64,000 nucleotides of DNA from Rhodovulum sp. ES.010 (GCF_900142935.1 NZ_FSRS01000001.1:444001-508000); one strand, 5' to 3'; positions 19,418 through 29,175 are shown, numbered from the stretch's first letter. Notes: generated by a model from the sequence alone, not told the origin. Numbers and translations are program-made.

Positions 19418-20767
19418 TCAGAGGTCGGGCCCGGCCTCCAGCCAGCGCTCCAGCCAGTGGATGTTGTAGTCGCCCTTCTGGATGTCGGGCTCCAGGAGCA
19501 GCGCACGGAACAGCGGCGCGGTGGTGTCGATCCCGTCGACGATCAACTCGCCCAGCGCCCGGTCGAGCCGGGCCAGCGCCTCGCCCCGGTCGCGGCCATG
19601 CACGATCAGCTTGCCGATCAGGCTGTCGTAATAGGGCGGGATCGAATAGCCGTCGTAGAGCGCCGAATCCATCCGCACGCCCAGCCCCCCCGGCGCGTGA
19701 TAGGCGGTGATCTTGCCGGGGCAGGGAGAAAAGTCGGGAAGCCGCTCGGCGTTGATCCGCACCTCGACCGCGTGGCCGTTCAGGTGCAATTCGTCTTGGT
19801 CGAAGGACAGCGGCCGGCCCTCGGCCACCCGGATCTGTTCGCGCACGAGGTCGACGCCGAAAATCGCCTCGGTCACGGGATGTTCCACCTGCAGGCGGGT
19901 GTTCATCTCGATGAAGTAGAACTCGCCGTCCTCGTAGAGGAACTCGATCGTGCCGGCGCCGGAATAATTGATCCGCGCCACGGCGTCGGCGCAGATCTTG
20001 CCGATTCGCGCCCGCGTCGCGGCGTCGATCGCCGGGCCCGGCGCCTCTTCCAGCACCTTCTGGTGGCGGCGCTGCAGCGAGCAGTCCCGCTCGCCCAGAT
20101 GTACCGCGCGGCCCTGGCCGTCGCCGAAGACCTGGATCTCGATATGCCGCGGTTTTTGCAGGTATTTCTCGATATAGACCTCGTCATTGCCGAAGGCCGC
20201 CTTGGCCTCCGACCGCGCGGTCTGGAAGGCGCGTTCCAGGTCGTCCGCCGTCTTGGCCAGCTTCATGCCGCGCCCGCCGCCTCCCGCGGTGGCCTTGACG
20301 ATGACCGGGTAGCCCATCTCGTCGGCCAGCGTTCGCGCGGTTTCCAGATCGGGCACGCCGCCTTCCGAGCCGGGCACGCAGGGCACGCCAAGCGCCTTCA
20401 TGGTTTCCTTGGCAGTGATCTTGTCGCCCATCATGCGGATATGTTCCGCCGACGGCCCGATGAATGTCAGGCCGTGATCCTCGACGATCTGCACGAAGCG
20501 GGCGTTTTCCGACAGGAACCCGTAGCCCGGGTGGATCGCCTGCGCGCCGGTGATCTCGCAGGCCGAGATGATCGACGGGATCGACAGGTAGCTGTCGGTG
20601 CCCGGCGGCGGGCCGATGCAGACGCTTTCGTCGGCCATCCGCACATGCATCGCGTTGGCGTCCGCGGTTGAATGGACGGCGACCGAGTGGATGCCCATCT
20701 CGCGGCAGGCGCGGATCACGCGCAGCGCGATTTCCCCGCGGTTGGCGATGAGGATCTTGTCGAACAT
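19418..20767 (-). CDS. accC: acetyl-CoA carboxylase, biotin carboxylase subunit
   Basis: 449 residues. Carboxylates the biotin on AccB with ATP and bicarbonate, the first half-reaction of fatty acid synthesis. N-terminal [22 protein letters not shown]-grasp glycine loop [12 protein letters not shown] (about 158-170), and [14 protein letters not shown] near residue 290 with the catalytic residues are intact. accB ends ten bases upstream, so accB-accC form one transcript read before aat. Confidence 0.97.
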   Translation of the reverse strand: MFDKILIANRGEIALRVIRACREMGIHSVAVHSTADANAMHVRMADESVCIGPPPGTDSYLSIPSIISACEITGAQAIHPGYGFLSENARFVQIVEDHGLTFIGPSAEHIRMMGDKITAKETMKALGVPCVPGSEGGVPDLETARTLADEMGYPVIVKATAGGGGRGMKLAKTADDLERAFQTARSEAKAAFGNDEVYIEKYLQKPRHIEIQVFGDGQGRAVHLGERDCSLQRRHQKVLEEAPGPAIDAATRARIGKICADAVARINYSGAGTIEFLYEDGEFYFIEMNTRLQVEHPVTEAIFGVDLVREQIRVAEGRPLSFDQDELHLNGHAVEVRINAERLPDFSPCPGKITAYHAPGGLGVRMDSALYDGYSIPPYYDSLIGKLIVHGRDRGEALARLDRALGELIVDGIDTTAPLFRALLLEPDIQKGDYNIHWLERWLEAGPDL

Positions 20768-20776
20768 GCGCCCGCC

Positions 20777-21262
20777 TTATTCGATGATCAGGAGGGGCGC
20801 CCCGAACTCGACCGGGGCGCCGTCCTCGACGAGGATTCGCTTGACCGTTCCGGCGCGCGGGGCGGGGATGTGGTTCATCGTCTTCATCGCCTCGACGATC
20901 AGCAGCGTCTGGCCCTCGGTCACGGTGCTGCCGACACCGACGAAGGGGTCGGCGCCGGGCTCGGGCTGGAGGTAGGCCGTGCCGACCATGGGCGACGTCA
21001 CCGCCCCGGGATGCAGGGCGGGGTCGTCCTCGGCCGGCGCCTCGGCTGTCGGGGCAGGGGCCTGCGGTGCGGGCGCGGCGGCCGGCATCGGTGCCGCCGG
21101 TGCGGCGACGGGGGCCGGCGTGGCGCGCGAGACCCGCACGTCCATCGAGTCGTCTTCCCCGTATTCCCGCTTGACCTGCAATTCGGTCAGGTCGTGCTCG
21201 CGCAGCATCTCCGCCAGCGCCTGGATGAAGGCGACGTCTGCCTCGTGGGTCGTCTTGGTCAT
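20777..21262 (-). CDS. accB: acetyl-CoA carboxylase, biotin carboxyl carrier protein
   Basis: 161 residues: an N-terminal domain, an Ala/Pro linker (about 50-80) and a C-terminal biotinyl domain with the biotinylated Lys in EAMKTMN (the usual Leu replaced by Thr, as is common in this group). First gene of the accB-accC unit. The 268 bases upstream to preT form a divergent promoter region. Confidence 0.95.
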   Translation of the reverse strand: MTKTTHEADVAFIQALAEMLREHDLTELQVKREYGEDDSMDVRVSRATPAPVAAPAAPMPAAAPAPQAPAPTAEAPAEDDPALHPGAVTSPMVGTAYLQPEPGADPFVGVGSTVTEGQTLLIVEAMKTMNHIPAPRAGTVKRILVEDGAPVEFGAPLLIIE

Positions 21263-21530
21263 GCCTGTCCTCGATCGGTGCCGGATGGGCCCTCGGGCGC
21301 CCCCTGTCGTGAATTGGGCCGCTTATACGCGAGCCGAAACCCCATGGAAAGCGGGTGCGGCGGTTTTTGCCAGCGCATGCGGAAACGGCACGCCGCACAA
21401 TACGAGGGCAGGGTATGGCCCGGGACTCGCGCATATTCGGTACCGGCTGCGGCCCCGGAATTTACCTTTTGATAAAATTTGCGGTTGTGGCAGGCTGTTG
21501 CGAACGGAGAAGGCAGCAGGGAGGGCCGGA
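21263..21530. other. divergent intergenic region accB / preT
   Basis: 268 bases between divergent genes. An AT-rich patch TTTACCTTTTGATAAAATTT (about 21461-21480) lies 50 bases before preT and may hold its -10 region. No clear operator like the RutR-type site found at 25374 was seen here. Confidence 0.4.
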
Positions 21531-22871
21531 ATGGCCAACACGCCACTCACCCCCGGGGTCGTACCCGGGCGCCTCGGGGCCGAGGCCTATCGCGACAATT
21601 TCGCCGACAAGGCGCCGCCCCTCACCGGGCACGAGGCCGCGGTGGCCGCCGACCGCTGCTATTTCTGCCATGACGCGCCCTGCGTCGCCGCTTGCCCGAC
21701 CGAGATCGACATCCCGCTCTTCATCCGCGAGATCGCGACCGGAACGCCCACCGCGGCCGCCCGCACGATTTTCGACCAGAACATCCTGGGCGGGATGTGC
21801 GCCCGCGTCTGCCCGACCGAACAGCTTTGCGAGGAGGCCTGCGTGCGCGAGGTGGCCGAGGGCAAGCCGGTCGAGATCGGCCGGCTGCAGCGTTATGCGA
21901 CGGACACGCTGATGGGTGAAAACGCCCATCCCTTCACCCGTGCGGCCCCCACCGGCAGGCGCGTCGCCGTGGTTGGCGCCGGGCCGGCCGGGTTGGCCTG
22001 CGCGCACCGGCTCGCGATGAAGGGGCACGAGATCGACCTGTTCGACGCGCGGCCCAAGCCCGGCGGGCTCAACGAATACGGAATCGCCGCCTACAAGACC
22101 GTCGACGGCTACGCCCAGGCCGAGGTGGACTGGCTAATGGGCATCGGCGGCATCACGTTGCACAACGGCAGGGCGGTGGGGCGCGATATCCACCTCGACG
22201 GGCTGCGGGCGGAGTATGACGCGGTGTTCCTGGCCATCGGCCTTGGCGGCGTGAACGCGCTCCGCGCCGAGGGTGAGGACAAGTCCCATGTCCACGACGC
22301 GGTCGATTTCATCGCCCAGCTCCGGCAGGCCGAGGACCTGTCGACACTGCCCGTGGGGCGCAACGTCGTGGTGATCGGCGGCGGGATGACGGCGGTCGAT
22401 GCCGCGGTTCAGTCCAAGCTCCTGGGCGCGGAAAACGTCACCATGGTCTACCGCCGCGGACGCGAGGCGATGGGCGCCTCGGAAGAGGAACAGCATCTTG
22501 CCAGTTCCAAGGGCGTGCGCATCGTCACCGGCGCGGCGCCGGTGCGGATCTTGGGCGACGGCGCGGTCGAGGCCGTGGAATTCGCCTACACGCGCGAGAT
22601 CGAGGCGGGCCTGGAACTCTCGGACGAGACCTTCCGGCTGAAGGCCGACCAGGTGTTCAAGGCTATCGGACAGAGCCTTGAGGGCGCGCCCGAGGGGGTG
22701 GCGTTGTCGGGCCGCAAGATCGCCGTGACCGGGCCGGGCCGCACCAGCCTGAAGGGTGTCTGGGCCGGGGGCGACTGCGCCCAGGGCGGCGACGACCTGA
22801 CCGTGACGGCGGTGGCCGAGGGCCGAGACGCCGCCGAGGACATCCATGCAACCCTGATGGCGGAGGGCTGA
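21531..22871 (+). CDS. preT: dihydropyrimidine dehydrogenase, FAD/NAD(P)H subunit
   Basis: 446 residues from the ATG at 21531 (AGGGAGGGCC upstream); a much longer open frame upstream is antisense to accB and was discarded. The N-terminal part has the cysteine patterns of two Fe-S clusters (CYFCHDAPCVAACP and MCARVCPTEQLCEEAC). A FAD-binding GAGPAGLACA (about 146-155) and an NAD(P)-binding GGGMTAVDAA follow. Together with PreA it reduces uracil and thymine to the dihydro forms. The next gene follows after three bases. Confidence 0.93.
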   Translation: MANTPLTPGVVPGRLGAEAYRDNFADKAPPLTGHEAAVAADRCYFCHDAPCVAACPTEIDIPLFIREIATGTPTAAARTIFDQNILGGMCARVCPTEQLCEEACVREVAEGKPVEIGRLQRYATDTLMGENAHPFTRAAPTGRRVAVVGAGPAGLACAHRLAMKGHEIDLFDARPKPGGLNEYGIAAYKTVDGYAQAEVDWLMGIGGITLHNGRAVGRDIHLDGLRAEYDAVFLAIGLGGVNALRAEGEDKSHVHDAVDFIAQLRQAEDLSTLPVGRNVVVIGGGMTAVDAAVQSKLLGAENVTMVYRRGREAMGASEEEQHLASSKGVRIVTGAAPVRILGDGAVEAVEFAYTREIEAGLELSDETFRLKADQVFKAIGQSLEGAPEGVALSGRKIAVTGPGRTSLKGVWAGGDCAQGGDDLTVTAVAEGRDAAEDIHATLMAEG

Positions 22872-22874
22872 GCC

Positions 22875-24179
22875 ATGGCCGACCTGAGAAACGATTTCGT
22901 GGGCATCAAGTCCCCCAACCCGTTCTGGCTGGCCTCGGCGCCGCCGACCGACAAGGAATACAATGTCCGCCGCGCTTTCGAGGCGGGCTGGGGCGGCGTC
23001 GTGTGGAAGACCCTGGGCGAGGACGGCCCGCCCGTGGTCAACGTCAACGGCCCGCGCTACGGCGTGGTCTACGGCGCCGATCGCCGTGTGCTGGGGCTCA
23101 ACAATATCGAGTTGATCACCGACCGCCCGCTGGAGGTGAACCTGCGCGAAATCAAGCAGGTGAAACGCGACTACCCCGACCGGGCGATGGTCGTGTCGCT
23201 CATGGTGCCCTGCACCGAGGAGGCCTGGAAGGCGATCCTCAAGCGCGTCGAGGAGACCGGCGCCGACGGGGTGGAGCTGAACTTCGGCTGCCCCCACGGC
23301 ATGAGCGAGCGCGGCATGGGCTCCGCCGTCGGGCAGGTGCCCGAGTATATCGAGATGGTCACCCGCTGGTGCAAGGCGAACACGCGGATGCCGGTGATCG
23401 TCAAGCTGACGCCCAACATCACCGATATCCGCCTGGCCAGCCGCGCGGCGCACAAGGGCGGCGCGGACGCGGTCAGTCTCATCAACACGGTCAACTCGAT
23501 CACCGCGGTCGATCTGGACCAGATGTGCCCGGAGCCCACGATCGACGGCAAGGGCACCCATGGCGGGTATTGCGGGCCCGCGGTGAAACCCATCGCGCTG
23601 AACATGGTGGCCGAGATCGCGCGCGACCCGGAGACCCGCGGTCTGCCGATTTCGGGCATCGGGGGTGTGACCACCTGGAAAGACGCGGCCGAGTTCATGG
23701 CGCTGGGGGCGGGCAACGTCCAGGTCTGCACGGCGGCGATGACCTACGGGTTCAAGATCGTGCAGGAGATGATCTCGGGGCTCTCGGGCTGGATGGATCG
23801 CAAGGGATTCTCAACCCTGTCCGACTTTACCGGCATGGCCGTGCCGAACGTAACGGACTGGCAATATCTGAACCTTAACTATGTGACCAAGGCGCGCATC
23901 GACCAGGAGGCGTGCATCAAATGCGGGCGTTGCTATGCGGCGTGCGAGGATACCAGCCACCAGGCGATCGAGATGACGCCCGAGCGGCAATTCGTGGTGA
24001 AGGACGAGGAATGTGTGGCCTGCAACCTGTGCGTCAATGTCTGCCCGGTCGAGGGCTGCATCACGATGGAACGGCTCGCCCCCGGCGCGGTCGATCCGCG
24101 CACGGGCGAACAGGTTCCCGCGGAGTACGGGAACTGGACGATGCATCCCAACAATCCGGGCGCCTGCGCCGCGGAGTGA
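22875..24179 (+). CDS. preA: NAD-dependent dihydropyrimidine dehydrogenase, catalytic subunit
   Basis: 434 residues. A FMN-binding TIM barrel of the dihydroorotate dehydrogenase family (about 1-320; LNFGCPHGMSERGMGSAVG marks the pyrimidine dehydrogenase type) is joined to a C-terminal ferredoxin domain with two [4Fe-4S] motifs (CIKCGRCYAAC and CVACNLCVNVCP). It reduces uracil/thymine with electrons from PreT. Co-transcribed with preT. Confidence 0.95.
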   Translation: MADLRNDFVGIKSPNPFWLASAPPTDKEYNVRRAFEAGWGGVVWKTLGEDGPPVVNVNGPRYGVVYGADRRVLGLNNIELITDRPLEVNLREIKQVKRDYPDRAMVVSLMVPCTEEAWKAILKRVEETGADGVELNFGCPHGMSERGMGSAVGQVPEYIEMVTRWCKANTRMPVIVKLTPNITDIRLASRAAHKGGADAVSLINTVNSITAVDLDQMCPEPTIDGKGTHGGYCGPAVKPIALNMVAEIARDPETRGLPISGIGGVTTWKDAAEFMALGAGNVQVCTAAMTYGFKIVQEMISGLSGWMDRKGFSTLSDFTGMAVPNVTDWQYLNLNYVTKARIDQEACIKCGRCYAACEDTSHQAIEMTPERQFVVKDEECVACNLCVNVCPVEGCITMERLAPGAVDPRTGEQVPAEYGNWTMHPNNPGACAAE

Positions 24180-24183
24180 GGTC

Positions 24184-24519
24184 TCAGACCTCGATATCGA
24201 GTGCGCGGGCCGGCGGTTCTTCCGGCGGCGCGCCGCTGTTGCGCCAAAGCACGTTCGCCTCGCTCTGGCGCCGCTCGGCCTCGAGCTGCAGCGGCGTGGT
24301 GTCGAAGGCGGGCGGCGGGCCGGCCGGACGATCCGGGTCGGGCTGCGGAAAGGCCGGCCGATACGGGGTCTGTCCGCGTTCGCCGGTCTCGCTCCGGGTC
24401 TGGCCGGCCGATGCGCCGTTCGACACCGCCGCGATGGGCGCCGCCGGGGCCGCGGGCGCGAGGGCCTGGCTGCCGCTGTCCTGATATCCGACCACCGGGA
24501 TCGGGCCGATGATCTGCAT
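24184..24519 (-). CDS. small Pro-rich hypothetical protein
   Basis: 111 residues, convergent with preA and only four bases from its stop. Starts MQIIGPIPVVGYQDSG, then a low-complexity Ala/Pro/Arg-rich middle and an acidic end. No domain, membrane helix or signal peptide was recognised. Similar small proteins occur in Rhodobacterales genomes but no role is known. GGGAACC-like ribosome site before the ATG is weak. Codon use fits a real gene. Confidence 0.6.
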   Translation of the reverse strand: MQIIGPIPVVGYQDSGSQALAPAAPAAPIAAVSNGASAGQTRSETGERGQTPYRPAFPQPDPDRPAGPPPAFDTTPLQLEAERRQSEANVLWRNSGAPPEEPPARALDIEV

Positions 24520-24616
24520 GGTTCCCTAGCTCCAATACGAGCCCCCACCAGTCATTCATTATGCGTTAAGAGCGCGGTTTCGGGAAGTGGTCACCCAAGG
24601 AAATCGGCGGCTATGG

Positions 24617-25252
24617 TTAACGCGCATCCTCCGGCGCAAGGAGGCGGCCGAACAACGTCGCGAGATGCCGTTCGGCCCCTTCGTAGGGGTCGGGCGTCCC
24701 GGGGCCTAGAACGGCGCGCACCTGCACCTCGAAATCGGCATAGTGCTGGGTCAGGGCCCAGATCGAGAAGATGAGGTGATAGGGATCGACCTCCGCGATG
24801 CGCCCCTCCGCGGCCCAGCCCGCGATCACCGCCGCCTTCTCGTCGACCAGCGTCTTCAACGCGCCCTCCAGCGTCACTCCGATCCGCGGCGCGCCTTGCA
24901 GGATCTCGTTCGCGAAAAGCCGGCTTTCACGGGGATAGTCCCGGCTCATCAACAGCTTGCGCCGCACGTAGCCGAGGATTTCGGGGACAGGTTCGCCCGC
25001 GGCGTCGAGCGCCTTCAAAGGTGCGAGCCAGGTCTCCAGCAGGCCCGAGAGAAGGGTCTCGTGGATCGCCTCCTTAGACGGGAAGTAGTAGAGCAGGTTG
25101 GGCTTCGACAGGCCCGCTTCGGTCGCGATCCGGTCGAGCGTGGCGCCACGGAAACCGTGCTGCGAGAACACCTCGAGCGCCGCCTCGAGGATCGCGCGGC
25201 GGTTGCGGCGCTGGATGCGGGTGCGGGCCTGCTCGGGGCTCATCTGCGTCAA
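24617..25252 (-). CDS. RutR-like TetR-family regulator of pyrimidine degradation
   Basis: 211 residues. N-terminal TetR helix-turn-helix (about 12-60; GFRGATLDRIATEAGLSKPNLLYYF) and a ligand domain that matches the RutR/YcdC type (RESRLFANEILQGAP). E. coli RutR binds uracil or thymine and represses pyrimidine catabolism at TTGACCAnnTGGTCAA-like sites. A matching palindrome sits in the divergent promoter region. It lies between the preTA and aminotransferase genes, the expected place for the local repressor. A start three codons later is possible. Confidence 0.85.
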   Translation of the reverse strand: MTQMSPEQARTRIQRRNRRAILEAALEVFSQHGFRGATLDRIATEAGLSKPNLLYYFPSKEAIHETLLSGLLETWLAPLKALDAAGEPVPEILGYVRRKLLMSRDYPRESRLFANEILQGAPRIGVTLEGALKTLVDEKAAVIAGWAAEGRIAEVDPYHLIFSIWALTQHYADFEVQVRAVLGPGTPDPYEGAERHLATLFGRLLAPEDAR

Positions 25253-25373
25253 GGACTCGTTCGAATGCGTATCTTATTCTATGCAAGACATCGTGCCGGC
25301 GAACCGTCGGTCCGGCCGGGGCGCAGCGCGCGGGGGGCTTCTTGACTGCGCCCAAGCCTCTGCTAGCGTGATC

Positions 25374-25389
25374 CTGACCGCCCGGTCAA
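25374..25389. promoter_or_regulatory. RutR-like operator before the aminotransferase gene
   Basis: CTGACCGCCCGGTCAA contains the perfect inverted repeat TGACCG-CC-CGGTCA. It has the same spacing and the same TGACC/GGTCA half-sites as the E. coli RutR consensus (TTGACCA nn TGGTCAA). It is 43 bases before the aminotransferase ATG in the region divergent from the RutR-like gene, so it could control both. Confidence 0.65.
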
Positions 25390-25431
25390 ACGGTTTGGCC
25401 GCCGCGATGCGGCCCCTGACGGAGAACCCCC

Positions 25432-26757
25432 ATGGCACTCGACCGCAATGCCGGCCCCAACGATTTTTCCGCCTTCTGGATGCCGTTCACCGCGAACCGC
25501 CAGTTCAAGAAGGCGCCGCGGATGTTCGTGGGCGCGAGCGGAATGTATTACAAGACCGCCGACGGCCGCGAGGTGCTGGACGGCACCGCCGGGCTGTGGT
25601 GCTGCAACGCGGGCCATTGCCGGCCGAAGATCACGCAAGCGATTCAGGCCCAGGCGGCCGAACTCGACTACGCCCCCGCCTTCCAGATGGGCCACCCCAA
25701 GGCGTTCGAACTGGCCAGCGCGCTGCGCGACATGGCGCCCGAGGGGATGGAGCACGTGTTCTTCACCAATTCCGGGTCCGAGTCGGTGGAGACCGCGCTG
25801 AAGATCGCCATTGCCTATCACCGTGCGCGGGGCGAGGGGCAGCGGACGCGCTTGATCGGGCGTGAGCGCGGCTATCACGGGGTGAATTTCGGCGGCATCT
25901 CGGTCGGCGGCATCGTCAACAACCGCAAGGTCTTCGGCTCGCTCCTGACCGGGGTCGACCACCTGCCGCACACGCATATCCCCGAAAACGCCTTCACCCG
26001 CGGCCAACCCGAGCATGGCGCGCACCTGGCGGACGAGTTGGAACGGATCGTGGCGCTGCACGGGGCCGAGACCATCGCCGCGGTTATCGTGGAACCGATG
26101 GCGGGCTCGACCGGCGTGCTGCTGCCGCCCAAGGGCTACCTGGAGCGGCTGCGCGAGATCACCGCGAAGCACGGCATCCTGCTGATCTTCGACGAGGTCA
26201 TCACCGGCTTCGGCCGGCTGGGCTCGGCCTTTGCCGCCGATCATTTCGGCGTGCTGCCCGACATGATGACCACCGCCAAGGGCCTGACCAACGGGGTCAT
26301 TCCGATGGGCGCGGTGCTGACCACGCCGGCGATCCACGACGCCTTCATGCAGGGTCCCGAGCATCTGATCGAGCTGTTCCACGGCTACACCTATTCCGGC
26401 AACCCGATCGCGTCCGCCGCTGGGCTCGCAACGCTCCAGACCTATCGCGAGGAGGGCCTGTTCGAGAACGCGGCCAGCCTCGCCCCCTACTGGGAGGACG
26501 CGCTGCACAGCCTCAAGGGGCTGCCCCACGTCATCGACATCCGCAACATGGGGCTGATCGGCGCGGTGGAACTGGAGCCGATGGCGGGCGAGCCGACGAA
26601 ACGCGCCTTCACGGCGTTCCTGAACGCCTACGAAAAGGGCCTGCTGATCCGAACCACCGGCGACATCATCGCGCTGTCGCCACCGCTGATGATCGACAAG
26701 GCGCAGATCGACGAACTTTTCGGCAAGCTCGGCGACGTGCTGAAGGCGCTCGACTGA
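25432..26757 (+). CDS. beta-alanine--pyruvate (omega-amino acid) aminotransferase
   Basis: 441 residues, class III PLP-dependent aminotransferase. FWMPFTANRQFK and GTAGLWCCNAGHCRP near the N-terminus are typical of omega-amino-acid:pyruvate aminotransferases. The PLP Lys is in TAKGLTNGVIPMGA (about residue 283) after DEVITGFGR. In this locus it would convert beta-alanine or 3-aminoisobutyrate from pyrimidine breakdown to the semialdehyde. Divergent from the RutR-like gene and preceded by the RutR-like palindrome. Confidence 0.93.
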   Translation: MALDRNAGPNDFSAFWMPFTANRQFKKAPRMFVGASGMYYKTADGREVLDGTAGLWCCNAGHCRPKITQAIQAQAAELDYAPAFQMGHPKAFELASALRDMAPEGMEHVFFTNSGSESVETALKIAIAYHRARGEGQRTRLIGRERGYHGVNFGGISVGGIVNNRKVFGSLLTGVDHLPHTHIPENAFTRGQPEHGAHLADELERIVALHGAETIAAVIVEPMAGSTGVLLPPKGYLERLREITAKHGILLIFDEVITGFGRLGSAFAADHFGVLPDMMTTAKGLTNGVIPMGAVLTTPAIHDAFMQGPEHLIELFHGYTYSGNPIASAAGLATLQTYREEGLFENAASLAPYWEDALHSLKGLPHVIDIRNMGLIGAVELEPMAGEPTKRAFTAFLNAYEKGLLIRTTGDIIALSPPLMIDKAQIDELFGKLGDVLKALD

Positions 26758-26766
26758 GACGCGGGA

Positions 26767-26789
26767 CCCGCCCCGCGGTGCGGGGCGGG
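26767..26789. terminator. bidirectional hairpin between convergent genes
   Basis: CCCGCCCCGC / GCGGGGCGGG forms a perfect 10-bp stem with loop GGT, between the aminotransferase stop and the 3' end of the convergent membrane protein gene. GC-rich without a long T-run; it can act for both strands. Confidence 0.6.
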
Positions 26790-26799
26790 CGCCCGGCCG

Positions 26800-27681
26800 T
26801 CAGGCCCCGCAGGCGTAGCCGAAGGTGGCCCGGTTGGCCTCGACCCCGCTGACCGACAGGGCGCAGCCCCCGCCGGCATCGGCGGAGTCTCCCACGGCGA
26901 TGGTGGTTGTCTCGAGCCCGTTCAGGGCAATGCGGGCGCGGCCCGCCTCGGCGTCGACCCGCGCCAGAAAGACCCGCACCGCGCCGTCGCCGAAGAGGGC
27001 GGTCTCGCCGACCGCGACGGTCGTGCCATCGCCGGTGGCGGCCGGGGCGGCCGCGCTGTCCGTTGCCGCCTCGCCCGTGTCCTCGGGCGCGCCGCAGGCC
27101 GCGCTCAGCGCCGCCTGACCGCCGCCGACCGCGTCCAGCGTCACCGCGCAGTCCTGGCCGTCGGCCGCAACGGTCATGCTGTCGCCGACCGCGAGGTCCT
27201 GCATCGTGCCGTTGACCGAGACGCGCGCGCGCTGGCCCTCGGTGTCGATCCGCGAGACGAAGGCGCGCACCGCGCCGTCGGCCAGGATCGCCGTGCCGCC
27301 CACGGCGGTGCCGCCGTCGGGCGCGGCGGTTTCAGCCTCGGCGTCGGGGGCCGCGGCCTCGAACGCGGGCTCCGGCACGGCTGCGGCCATCTCGGGGCTT
27401 GCCGCGGTGCCGGCGCCTTCCGACGCTGTGCCGATGCCGCTGACCGTTTTCGCCAGACGGCTGCCGAGTGCCGCGCTCTCGGCCAGAGCCTCGGCCTGGG
27501 CATCGGCCCGCGCCGAAACGGCGGCCAGTTCCGCCTCAAGCCCCTCGACCTGCTCCGTCAGCCCCGCGATGCGTTGTTCGAGCGCGGTCTCTTCCGACCC
27601 GCTCCGCTGCTGCATGACCAGCAGCGCGAAAGCCGCAACGACGACCGCGCCGCCGATCCATATCGTCTTTCCTTCCATCAT
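26800..27681 (-). CDS. membrane-anchored coiled-coil protein with duplicated C-terminal domain
   Basis: 293 residues. One N-terminal membrane helix (about 7-23), a coiled coil (about 30-75), an Ala/Pro/Glu-rich linker, and two copies of a roughly 70-residue beta-rich domain (about 126-198 and 223-293). Each copy starts VGxTAxxxDGAVRxFxxRxDxE, has RAR(V/I)xxNG and VGDS, and ends in a (A/Y)ACGA motif with a second Cys upstream (QDCAV, GGCAL), suggesting one disulfide each in the periplasm. Short Ala-rich spacer between copies. No known family was recognised. Convergent with the aminotransferase. MMEGK could start at either Met. Confidence 0.75.
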   Translation of the reverse strand: MMEGKTIWIGGAVVVAAFALLVMQQRSGSEETALEQRIAGLTEQVEGLEAELAAVSARADAQAEALAESAALGSRLAKTVSGIGTASEGAGTAASPEMAAAVPEPAFEAAAPDAEAETAAPDGGTAVGGTAILADGAVRAFVSRIDTEGQRARVSVNGTMQDLAVGDSMTVAADGQDCAVTLDAVGGGQAALSAACGAPEDTGEAATDSAAAPAATGDGTTVAVGETALFGDGAVRVFLARVDAEAGRARIALNGLETTTIAVGDSADAGGGCALSVSGVEANRATFGYACGA

Positions 27682-27924
27682 TCGTCCTCCCTGATTGGCG
27701 TTCCGACTGCCTGCCCGATCCCGCCTCGGAGGTGTGGTTCGCGCCGGGTCTGTGCCCGGGTTGACCGAACTCTAACCGCTACCGCCGCGAATCGCGCATT
27801 TTTTTCTTTTGCATGCCCGCGCCGCTTGAAACCGTTGCGGGGGGACGCAAAAGTGATCGCGTCGCCGGCCCGGACCGGCGGGAACAGGCCCGGCACGAGG
27901 CCGTAACAGGTGAGGTCGACGCGC

Positions 27925-29175
27925 ATGACAGCCCCCGGCGAGAATCTGAAGATCGATGGCGAGCGGCTCTGGGACAGCCTCATGGAAATGGCCAGGATCG
28001 GCCCCGGCGTCGCGGGCGGCAACAACCGCCAGACGCTGACCGATGCCGACGCCGAGGGCCGCGCGCTGTTCCAGCGGTGGTGCGAAGCGGCGGGCTGCAC
28101 GATGGGCGTCGACGAGATCGGCACGATGTTCGCCCGGCGCGAGGGCACCGACCCCGACGCGCTGCCGGTCTATGTGGGCTCGCACCTCGATACCCAGCCG
28201 ACGGGCGGCAAGTATGACGGGGTGCTGGGCGTCCTCGGCGCGCTGGAGATCGTGCGCACGCTGAACGACCTCGGCATCAGGACGAAACACCCCATCGTGG
28301 TCACGAACTGGACCAACGAGGAGGGCACGCGCTTTGCCCCCGCGATGCTGGCCTCGGGCGTCTTCGCGGGCGTGCATGAACAGGGCTGGGCCTATGGGCG
28401 CCAGGACGCCGAGGGGAAGAGCTTCGGCGACGAGTTGGAGCGGATCGGCTGGAAGGGCGACGAGCAGGTCGGCGCCCGCAAGATGCACGCCTTCTTCGAG
28501 TTGCATATCGAACAGGGCCCGATCCTGGAGGCCGAGGGCAAGGAGATCGGCGTCGTCACCCACGGCCAGGGGCTCAGCTGGACGCAGGTCACGATCACCG
28601 GCAAGGAGAGCCATACCGGCTCCACCCCGATGCCGATGCGCAAGAACGCAGGGCTCGGCATGGCGCGGGTCCTGGACCTGGTCGACGAGATCGCCTGGTC
28701 GCACAAGCCCGATGCGGTGGGCGCGGCGGGCCATATCGACATCTCACCCAACTCGCGCAACGTGATCCCCGGCAAGGCGGTCTTCACCGTCGATTTCCGC
28801 TCGCCCGACCTCGCCGTGATCGAGGACATGGAACAGCGCCTGCGCGAGGGGGCGCAGAAGATCTGTGACGAGATGGGCTTGCAGGTCGAGTTCGAGAAGG
28901 TCGGCGGCTTCGACCCGGTGGAATTCGACCCGGCCTGCGTGAAAGCCATCCGCGACGCGGCCGAGCGGCTGGGCTATTCCCACAGGGACCTGATCTCAGG
29001 CGCGGGCCACGACGCCTGCTGGATCAACCGCGTGGCCCCCACCGCGATGGTGATGTGCCCCTGCGTCGACGGGCTCAGCCATAACGAGGCCGAGGAAATC
29101 TCGCCCGAATGGGCCACCGCCGGCGCGAACGTCCTGTTCCACGCGGTGGTGGAAACGGCGGGGATCGTGGAGTGA
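27925..29175 (+). CDS. N-carbamoyl-beta-amino acid amidohydrolase (Zn-dependent)
   Basis: 416 residues of the M20 / hydantoinase-carbamoylase family. Metal ligands are seen in GSHLDT (H88), GKYDGV (D98), NEEG (E132-E133), ELHIEQGP and near the C-terminus SHNEAE. In this locus it would hydrolyse N-carbamoyl-beta-alanine to beta-alanine, CO2 and ammonia, step three of reductive pyrimidine degradation. The ATG at 27925 follows AGGTGAGG; a start five codons upstream is weaker. Allantoate amidohydrolase is the alternative assignment but the neighbours favour pyrimidines. Confidence 0.9.
   Translation: MTAPGENLKIDGERLWDSLMEMARIGPGVAGGNNRQTLTDADAEGRALFQRWCEAAGCTMGVDEIGTMFARREGTDPDALPVYVGSHLDTQPTGGKYDGVLGVLGALEIVRTLNDLGIRTKHPIVVTNWTNEEGTRFAPAMLASGVFAGVHEQGWAYGRQDAEGKSFGDELERIGWKGDEQVGARKMHAFFELHIEQGPILEAEGKEIGVVTHGQGLSWTQVTITGKESHTGSTPMPMRKNAGLGMARVLDLVDEIAWSHKPDAVGAAGHIDISPNSRNVIPGKAVFTVDFRSPDLAVIEDMEQRLREGAQKICDEMGLQVEFEKVGGFDPVEFDPACVKAIRDAAERLGYSHRDLISGAGHDACWINRVAPTAMVMCPCVDGLSHNEAEEISPEWATAGANVLFHAVVETAGIVE

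Noticed and set aside
20979..21530. 184-codon N-terminal extension of preT
   Set aside because: It is antisense to accB; ribosome site and similarity place the start at 21531.
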